Shown: positions 58,741-64,000 of the stretch, one piece after another
How positions within the stretch are numbered: position 1 is the stretch's first letter
Layout of the letters: every line of letters starts with the position of its first letter
Assembly (NCBI GenBank): GCA_029946065.1
Contig: JAQSDU010000014.1
Location: 737,623-801,622, forward strand
Direction: 5' to 3'
DNA length: 64,000 bases
Source: Flavobacterium sp.
GTDB lineage: Bacteria; Bacteroidota; Bacteroidia; Flavobacteriales; Flavobacteriaceae
The notes under the pieces: model-generated
The model's database searches: none
Seen by the model: only the letters and a program-made list of their open reading frames with translations
Told to the model about the DNA's origin: nothing
Program-made: the position numbers and the translations under genes

Positions 58741-60444
58741 ATGACAATAGCAGAATGGTTCGTGTTTTTCTTAATCCTGCAAGTAATACATTTTGCCGGG
58801 ACATGGAAATTGTATAAAGAAGCTGGTTATCAACCTTGGCATGCATTGGTCCCGATTTACAACGCCATCATTCTGATGAAAATTATCAACCGCTCAAGTT
58901 GGTGGACGATTTTGCTTTTTGTACCAGTTGTAAATCTGATTATGTTCCCTGTTATTTGGGTGGAAACGATTAGAAGTTTCGGAAGAAATTCGACCAAAGA
59001 TACCGTTTTGGTTTTGTTGACTTTAGGATTTTACATCTACTATGTCAATTATACCCAAAAAGTGACGCATATTACAGACAGAAGCCTCGTTTCTAAAACA
59101 AAAGCTGGCGATACAATAAGTTCTTTGTTGTTTGCGATTGTGGTGGCAACGATAGTGCATACTTATGTGATGCAGCCGTTTACTATTCCGACTTCTTCAT
59201 TGGAAAAAACTTTATTAATTGGTGATTTTCTATTTGTAAGTAAATTTCATTATGGCGCAAGAACACCAATGACGACGGTTGCGTTGCCGATGGTACATGA
59301 CTCGATTCCGCTCACTAAACAAAAATCTTATATGAAATGGCCGCAGTTGCCTTATTTCAGATTTCCGGGATTCCAAAAAATTGAACGAGAAGATATTGTT
59401 GTTTTTAACTGGCCGGTAGATACGGTTTATCAGTTTTTTGATGAATCAGGCAGGCATATTGACAAACCACTTGATAAAAGATCGAATTATGTTAAGCGTT
59501 GTGTTGGAACGCCGGGAGATACCATTTTTATTAAAGATGGCATATTAAAAGTAAATGGAAAAGAATTGATCTTACCGGAAAGAGCAAAACCACAATTCTA
59601 TTATACCGCAACTTTTAAAGAAAGTCCAAGTAATGATTTTTTTAGCACCTACGATATTTCTGATGTTATGTTTGTTTTTGAAATAGACAGAAAACTTTGG
59701 GAAAATAAAGATGTTCAGGAATACCTGAAAATAAAAAGAAAACAAAAAGAAGCTTATCTTATAGAGCAGCAGAAAGATTCGGCTACTGTGACCATAACAG
59801 GAAATATTGCTCGTGATTCCGAGGTTTATATAAAACTAAATATAAAAAGAAAAGAGAGCATCTTCAATATCAATCTGACCGAGGAAAAAGTAAATGCAAT
59901 AAAAAAAGACGGCCGTGTTCTTTCTGTAAAAAGATTTATAAACCCACCAACATCAGTATTTCCTAAAACTGAAAAGAATTGGAGTGCCGATAACTATGGA
60001 CCGCTTTATATTCCGCAACAAGGCAAAACTGTTGCACTGAATATTGCAACATTGCCTTTGTATAGCCGCCTGATTTCAGTTTACGAGCACCACGACTTGA
60101 AAGTAAGCGGCAACGAAATCCGCATTGATGGAAAAGTAGCCACTTCTTATACTTTTGGTCAAAATTATTACTGGATGATGGGTGACAACCGCCACAATTC
60201 TGAAGATTCTCGTTTTTGGGGATTTGTGCCGGAAGACCACATCGTTGGGAAACCCGTTTTCTTGTGGATGAGTTGGGACACGAATGGAAAAGGGCTCAAT
60301 AAAATCCGTTGGGAAAGACTGTTTACAACCGTTGGAGGCGAAGGACAGCCTTATTCCTATTTCAAATTTTTCTTGATTGCGATTGCTGCTTATTTTGGGA
60401 TTACTTTCTTTTTGAATAAGCGAAGGGAAAAAGCCGACAATTAA
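58741..60444 (+). CDS. lepB: Signal peptidase I with an N-terminal membrane domain
   Basis: The 567-residue enzyme cleaves Sec signal peptides. The catalytic Ser is S153 (TIPTSSLEKTLLIGD) and the general base Lys is K252 (YVKRCVGTPGD). The third domain, MMGDNRHNSEDSRFWGFVP, carries the last conserved box. The N-terminal ~115 residues form four helices with GYQPWHALVPIYNAIIL, a DUF5684-type membrane module absent from E. coli LepB. A long insertion (about 300-420) lies between the Lys box and the C-terminal box. Large LepB proteins of this sort are usual in Flavobacteriia. Confidence 0.95.
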   Translation: MTIAEWFVFFLILQVIHFAGTWKLYKEAGYQPWHALVPIYNAIILMKIINRSSWWTILLFVPVVNLIMFPVIWVETIRSFGRNSTKDTVLVLLTLGFYIYYVNYTQKVTHITDRSLVSKTKAGDTISSLLFAIVVATIVHTYVMQPFTIPTSSLEKTLLIGDFLFVSKFHYGARTPMTTVALPMVHDSIPLTKQKSYMKWPQLPYFRFPGFQKIEREDIVVFNWPVDTVYQFFDESGRHIDKPLDKRSNYVKRCVGTPGDTIFIKDGILKVNGKELILPERAKPQFYYTATFKESPSNDFFSTYDISDVMFVFEIDRKLWENKDVQEYLKIKRKQKEAYLIEQQKDSATVTITGNIARDSEVYIKLNIKRKESIFNINLTEEKVNAIKKDGRVLSVKRFINPPTSVFPKTEKNWSADNYGPLYIPQQGKTVALNIATLPLYSRLISVYEHHDLKVSGNEIRIDGKVATSYTFGQNYYWMMGDNRHNSEDSRFWGFVPEDHIVGKPVFLWMSWDTNGKGLNKIRWERLFTTVGGEGQPYSYFKFFLIAIAAYFGITFFLNKRREKADN

Positions 60445-60464
60445 TAAAAAACCTGAAATATTTT

Positions 60465-60503
60465 AAAGCCATAATGTCTGTCAAACGGCTTTATGGCTTT
60501 TTA
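60465..60503 (+). terminator. Terminator after lepB
   Basis: AAAGCCATAA and TTATGGCTTT form a 10-bp perfect stem with a 16-nt loop, followed by TT and AT-rich sequence. It separates lepB from the WbqC gene. Confidence 0.75.
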
Positions 60504-60522
60504 ATTGAAACGAAAAGTACAA

Positions 60523-61134
60523 ATGAACACCCTTATCCACCCCACCTATTTTCCATCAATAAGTACTTTCGTTGCTATGGCGCAATCGGAAAGCATTACA
60601 CTTGAAATGGATGATAATTTCCAGAAACAAACCAATCGGAATCGGATGTATATTTACAGCCCGAATGGCATTCAGTTGTTGAATATTCCAGTAAAACATT
60701 CCAAAAATATCCATCAGAAAACCCGAGATATCAAATTAGAAACTGCATTCGACTGGCAGAAACAACATTTTAAATCACTTGAAGCGGCTTACAGAAGTTC
60801 CCCTTTTTTCGAATATTTTGAAGATGCGTTGATGCCCGTTTTTGAAAAAAATTATACTTTCTTAATGGACCTTAACCTCGAAACGATGCAATTGGTTTCC
60901 AAATGTCTTGGCTTGCCTTTTTCGTATAAGGAAACACACGAATATTTTAAGGAAGCTACTGATTGTAATGATTTCAGACATTTTGCCAATGGAAAAAAAG
61001 ATCTGTCAAAATTTACAGAATACACGCAGGTTTTCGGAGACAAACACGGCTATTTAAACAACCTCAGCATTTTGGATTTGCTTTTCAATGAAGGAAGATA
61101 TGCATTGGATTATCTTAAAAACCAACAATTGTAA
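60523..61134 (+). CDS. WbqC-family protein
   Basis: The 203-residue protein starts at the ATG giving NTLIHPTYFPSISTFVAMAQ; a TTG 18 bp upstream is in frame. It shows the WbqC pattern: HPTYFPSI, an RNRMYIYSPNGIQLLNIPV strand and SLEAAYRSSPFFEYFEDAL, ending SILDLLFNEGRYALDYL. WbqC proteins are linked to polysaccharide gene clusters but the reaction is unproven. Here it stands next to lepB, its usual flavobacterial place. Confidence 0.85.
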   Translation: MNTLIHPTYFPSISTFVAMAQSESITLEMDDNFQKQTNRNRMYIYSPNGIQLLNIPVKHSKNIHQKTRDIKLETAFDWQKQHFKSLEAAYRSSPFFEYFEDALMPVFEKNYTFLMDLNLETMQLVSKCLGLPFSYKETHEYFKEATDCNDFRHFANGKKDLSKFTEYTQVFGDKHGYLNNLSILDLLFNEGRYALDYLKNQQL

Positions 61135-61169
61135 AAAACTAATAGATAATTCTTTATAAATTAGGACAA

Positions 61170-62222
61170 TTACTGTTTTTCCGACAAAGTAGCAATGATC
61201 GGAAAATGATCAGAATCGACAATTTCAGGAAAATTCTGAAACAACTTCACCACATACTTTTTATCGGCAAATATATAGTCGATCCTTGCAGGATAATAAT
61301 TGAAATCATATGACTTGCCAAAACCTTGACCGGCTTCTTCGAAACAATCATTGAGATCTCCTTTAATTTGACGATATACATAAGAAAAAGCACTATTATT
61401 CATATCACCGCAAATAATGATTGGGTATTTGCAATCCTTTTTATGGTTCATAATCAATTCGGCCTGCTGCTGTTGCCTTTTGAATGCGATGCCGATTCTT
61501 TTGAACATGACTTCAGATTTTTGCTTGTCGATTTCATTGATGTCCTCAGAAATCTTGTGCACGTCGGGACTAATTTGGATCGATTGCAAGTGCATATTAT
61601 AAATGCGAATTGTATCCTTTTCTTTCACAATATCAGCAAAAAGTGCGCTGTTACCAGAATCTGGAAACGTAATCCTGCCTTTATTGATGATTGGATATTT
61701 AGAAAAAATCGCTTGTCCGGTCTTGATCTTATCCCCTTTATGGAAAAAAATATATTCGTATGGAAAAATCTTATGCTCAAAACCTGCAGCGGCAGAATAT
61801 TCTTGGATACATAAAATTGACGGATTGTTTTCCTTTACAAAATCGGAAATTTCAACGGGAACGGTTTTTTTATCCGACCATTCGAACTTATTGAAAAGCC
61901 TCACATTGTAACTCATCACTTTAAAATCTCCGATAGCAGCCACATAATCGTCGCCGGAAAATTTATAGAATTTACTGATGAAAGTCATGCCAAGCAACAA
62001 CATCAGCCCTGATAAAAGAATCTGTTTTTTAAGTTGTATCGCCCAATAAAAGAAAAATAATAAGTTCAAAATTAGCATCATAGGCAAAAACAAACTAAGA
62101 ACCGACAAAAAAGGAAAAAGCTTTGGTGCCAGAAACGGCAAAATATAAGCAATGATCGTGAGTATAGTGAGCACTATATTCAGGACAAAAGTTACTTTAT
62201 TGAACCAAGAGAGTTGCTTCAT
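61170..62222 (-). CDS. Endonuclease/exonuclease/phosphatase-family membrane protein
   Basis: The 350-residue protein has three N-terminal membrane helices (about 8-90) and a C-terminal EEP domain: VMSYNVRLFNKFEW, ILCIQEYSAAAG, IYNMHLQSIQI, IICGDMNNSAFS, YYPARIDYIFAD and DSDHFPIIATL. The N, E, H, D and H residues of DNase I-like phosphodiesterases are visible. The active site should face the periplasm. The substrate may be a lipid phosphate or nucleic acid; not determined. Confidence 0.9.
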   Translation of the reverse strand: MKQLSWFNKVTFVLNIVLTILTIIAYILPFLAPKLFPFLSVLSLFLPMMLILNLLFFFYWAIQLKKQILLSGLMLLLGMTFISKFYKFSGDDYVAAIGDFKVMSYNVRLFNKFEWSDKKTVPVEISDFVKENNPSILCIQEYSAAAGFEHKIFPYEYIFFHKGDKIKTGQAIFSKYPIINKGRITFPDSGNSALFADIVKEKDTIRIYNMHLQSIQISPDVHKISEDINEIDKQKSEVMFKRIGIAFKRQQQQAELIMNHKKDCKYPIIICGDMNNSAFSYVYRQIKGDLNDCFEEAGQGFGKSYDFNYYPARIDYIFADKKYVVKLFQNFPEIVDSDHFPIIATLSEKQ

Positions 62223-62277
62223 TGACCATGATAAATTATGAATCTACTAATCTACAAACAATTAACAAGAATGAAAA

Positions 62278-63147
62278 TTATTTTCCAGCTTTGAACAGAA
62301 ATTCTTTTTCTTCTTTGGTAAGGCTGTCATAACCCGACTGGCTGATTTTGTCGAGAATTTCGTCAGTCTGCTGCTGGGTTTTGTCTTTTGCAATGATTTT
62401 TGAGGCAGTCTTTTTTGCAATCGGTTTCTTGTAATTCCTATACACTTTCTTGAACGGCGTTTTCTTTTCCGGTTTAAATATATTCACAAAAAAAACAATG
62501 ATTCTGGTGACGACTTGACTTATATCGAAACCATTCTGGAGTAATTTTATATAGGTAAATCCGAAGAAAGCGCCGCCCAAATGTGCAATATGACCTCCAG
62601 GATTTTCCAATCGCATTTGTATCAAATCCAAAAGCAAAATGACGGTAGTAATATGCCAGAGCTTCACATTTCCAATTAATAATAATCTTACATACCGCAT
62701 TGGGCTATAAGTTGTTGCTGCAACCAAAACTGCCATGATTGCACCAGATGCCCCAACCATTGGCAACGGATCGTAATGCAAAACATAAAAGCCGACAATA
62801 AAAACACCACCGGCAAAAATCGCACTTAAAAGATATAAACCTAAAAATTGCTTGTCGTTGAAATAAGTCAGAAACAATTGCGACGAAAAATTAAGCACCA
62901 TCATGTTGAATAGCAAATGCCAAAATGAACCGTGCAGGAAGGCATAAGTTAACAATGTCCATGGATAAAGCAATACTTCACTAGGATTTGAAGAAAGTGA
63001 CAGCCAATGCGGATAATAAAATTCTCTGGTTTTAAAGTCACAAAAAATGGCAACCGAGATAATAAAAATCCCGACATTCAGATAAATTAGCTTTTCTGCC
63101 AATCCACCAATACGGTAATTGAATTTTATATCTTTTAGGATGCTCAT
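62278..63147 (-). CDS. Rhomboid-family intramembrane serine protease
   Basis: The 289-residue protein has six hydrophobic segments with the rhomboid hallmarks HLLFNMMVLNF, catalytic Ser in MVGASGAIMAV and catalytic His in HIAHLGGAFFGF. A basic C-terminal cytoplasmic tail (about 215-289, rich in Lys) ends in a KEEKEFLFKAG motif. It cleaves membrane-spanning substrates. It lies 3 bp downstream of a second rhomboid gene in one operon. Confidence 0.92.
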   Translation of the reverse strand: MSILKDIKFNYRIGGLAEKLIYLNVGIFIISVAIFCDFKTREFYYPHWLSLSSNPSEVLLYPWTLLTYAFLHGSFWHLLFNMMVLNFSSQLFLTYFNDKQFLGLYLLSAIFAGGVFIVGFYVLHYDPLPMVGASGAIMAVLVAATTYSPMRYVRLLLIGNVKLWHITTVILLLDLIQMRLENPGGHIAHLGGAFFGFTYIKLLQNGFDISQVVTRIIVFFVNIFKPEKKTPFKKVYRNYKKPIAKKTASKIIAKDKTQQQTDEILDKISQSGYDSLTKEEKEFLFKAGK

Positions 63148-63150
63148 GAA

Positions 63151-63954
63151 TTAATTCCAGCGTTTGTGGTTGTATCGATTATTTCGCCATGTCCACATCA
63201 TGATAAATCCGATAAGTGCACCGCCAATATGTGCAAAATGCGCCACATTATCACCCGAAAAAGAAGTTACTCCTAAAAACAAATCAATTAAAACTATAAT
63301 TGGGACAAAGTATTTTGCCTTAATTGGAACCGGAATAAAAAGCATCGCGAGCTCGGCATCTGGGAACATAAATGCAAAAGCAATTAACAATCCATAAATT
63401 GCGCCGGAAGCACCAACCATCTGCCCTTGTGACTGCTTCGTGGCTTCAAATAAAGCGTTGAAATTTTCCTGATTTAATAATTGTAATTTTCCAAGATTTT
63501 CAAGAAACGGTTTTAAAGCATCTTCAAGGAGTGTACCGCTGTAATACTGTCCTTCTACGATATTAAAATTTAATATCTGTCGGATTGCATCACTTGACAA
63601 ATTAAGGTCAGCAGCAGCTTTTAATGTCTGATGAATCTCGAAATAATTGACACCCATCTGAAATACTGCAGCACCAAATCCACAAGAAAAATAAAAGAAA
63701 AGAAACCTCTTGGTACCCCAAAAACGTTCTAAAACAGAACCAAATGAAACCAAAGCAAACATATTAAATGCAATATGCATCACAGAGCCGTGCATGAACA
63801 TATGCGTGATAAGTTGCCAAATTTGGAAATTATTATTTTCAAAATAGTGCAAAGCAAAAAGATTATCAATTGGTTCAATAAATTGCGCAGCAATAAAAAC
63901 CATTACATTAATAATCAACAACTGTTTAACAGTTGGCGTCATGTTGTCCATCAT
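63151..63954 (-). CDS. Rhomboid-family intramembrane serine protease
   Basis: The 267-residue protein has HIAFNMFALVSFGSVLERFWG, catalytic Ser in MVGASGAIYGLL and catalytic His in HFAHIGGALIGF. Compared with its neighbour it has an extra loop of about 60 residues (about 100-165) between helices. Its start ATGA overlaps the stop of the upstream gene, so it is coupled to the probable mutL. The tandem rhomboid pair after mutL is a usual Flavobacteriia arrangement as I recall. Confidence 0.92.
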   Translation of the reverse strand: MMDNMTPTVKQLLIINVMVFIAAQFIEPIDNLFALHYFENNNFQIWQLITHMFMHGSVMHIAFNMFALVSFGSVLERFWGTKRFLFFYFSCGFGAAVFQMGVNYFEIHQTLKAAADLNLSSDAIRQILNFNIVEGQYYSGTLLEDALKPFLENLGKLQLLNQENFNALFEATKQSQGQMVGASGAIYGLLIAFAFMFPDAELAMLFIPVPIKAKYFVPIIVLIDLFLGVTSFSGDNVAHFAHIGGALIGFIMMWTWRNNRYNHKRWN

Positions 63955-64000
63955 AAGGCAAATTTTTTATCTATATCTTCCACACGCATCGTGATGAAAG
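63951..64000 (-). CDS. mutL: 3' end of a probable DNA mismatch repair gene mutL (partial)
   Basis: The minus-strand frame ending at the TGA (63953-63951) reads FITMRVEDIDKKFAL. This fits the remembered C-terminus of Bacteroidota MutL (PTF...EDIDKKF), and mutL is the usual upstream neighbour of the rhomboid pair. Only 15 codons are in the window, so the call rests on that tail and on gene order. Confidence 0.5.
   Translation of the reverse strand, partial: FITMRVEDIDKKFAL

Overview
The window looks like a chromosomal segment of a Bacteroidota species, most likely a Flavobacterium-like member of the Flavobacteriaceae. Reasons: AT-rich DNA; candidate promoters of the TTG / ~19-23 bp / TAnnTTTG type; TonB-dependent receptors with carboxypeptidase-regulatory domains; proteins ending in type IX secretion (T9SS) sorting domains; DUF4249, LVIVD and GIN-domain lipoproteins; and a mutL-end / two-rhomboid / EEP / WbqC / lepB / dapB / DUF5683 / parB / parA order that I recall from this family. 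No plasmid, phage, IS transposase or CRISPR array was recognised.

Layout. 0-4 kb: an ECF sigma / membrane anti-sigma / von Willebrand (vWA) operon in which the last two proteins share TonB-plug-like segments. 4-8.3 kb: a PAS histidine kinase and an ABC-F ATPase enclosing a scarred accessory stretch. There a DUF4256 gene is split by a roughly 1-kb cassette (a 147-aa gene, its own promoter and a 133-bp palindromic element), and its 3' part is fused to a duplicated ABC-F tail. 8.4-20.8 kb: a secreted metalloprotease, a GNAT, DUF2007, a one-lobe DEAD-type protein, an NtrC-type regulator without a DNA-binding domain, a NatAB-like ABC exporter, grpE-dnaJ, an SDR epimerase and DUF4442. 21-30 kb: DUF4870, PadR, PspC, GIN lipoprotein, ABC ATPase, ABC permease fused to an M1 aminopeptidase, and a second GIN protein, all co-oriented and probably an envelope-stress or export module. 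30.2-31.4 kb: trxB and tRNA-Pro(TGG).

31.7-36.8 kb is the most unusual accessory locus. It holds AidA/PixA-like inclusion-body proteins (one with an in-frame TGA), a three-repeat beta-trefoil lectin and an unknown beta-rich protein, transcribed from leaders that share a repeated motif. Next to them is a divergent TPR histidine kinase / LuxR regulator pair.

37-46.2 kb: DUF2339/DUF3999 membrane proteins, udk, a DivIC-like septum protein and the two methylmalonyl-CoA mutase subunits, with a small membrane protein between the subunits. 46.3-46.7 kb: a decayed DUF4279-like gene. 47-53.3 kb: a TonB receptor/DUF4249 pair, an LVIVD lipoprotein and a T9SS-secreted protein. 53.7-64 kb: a dienoyl-CoA-reductase-like SDR, a lipoprotein with a possible caspase-like dyad, parA-parB-DUF5683-dapB-lepB, WbqC, an EEP-family phosphatase, two rhomboid proteases and the 3' end of a probable mutL. 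Several families of interspersed palindromic repeats lie between genes. All family assignments are from reading the translated sequence; no database search was run.
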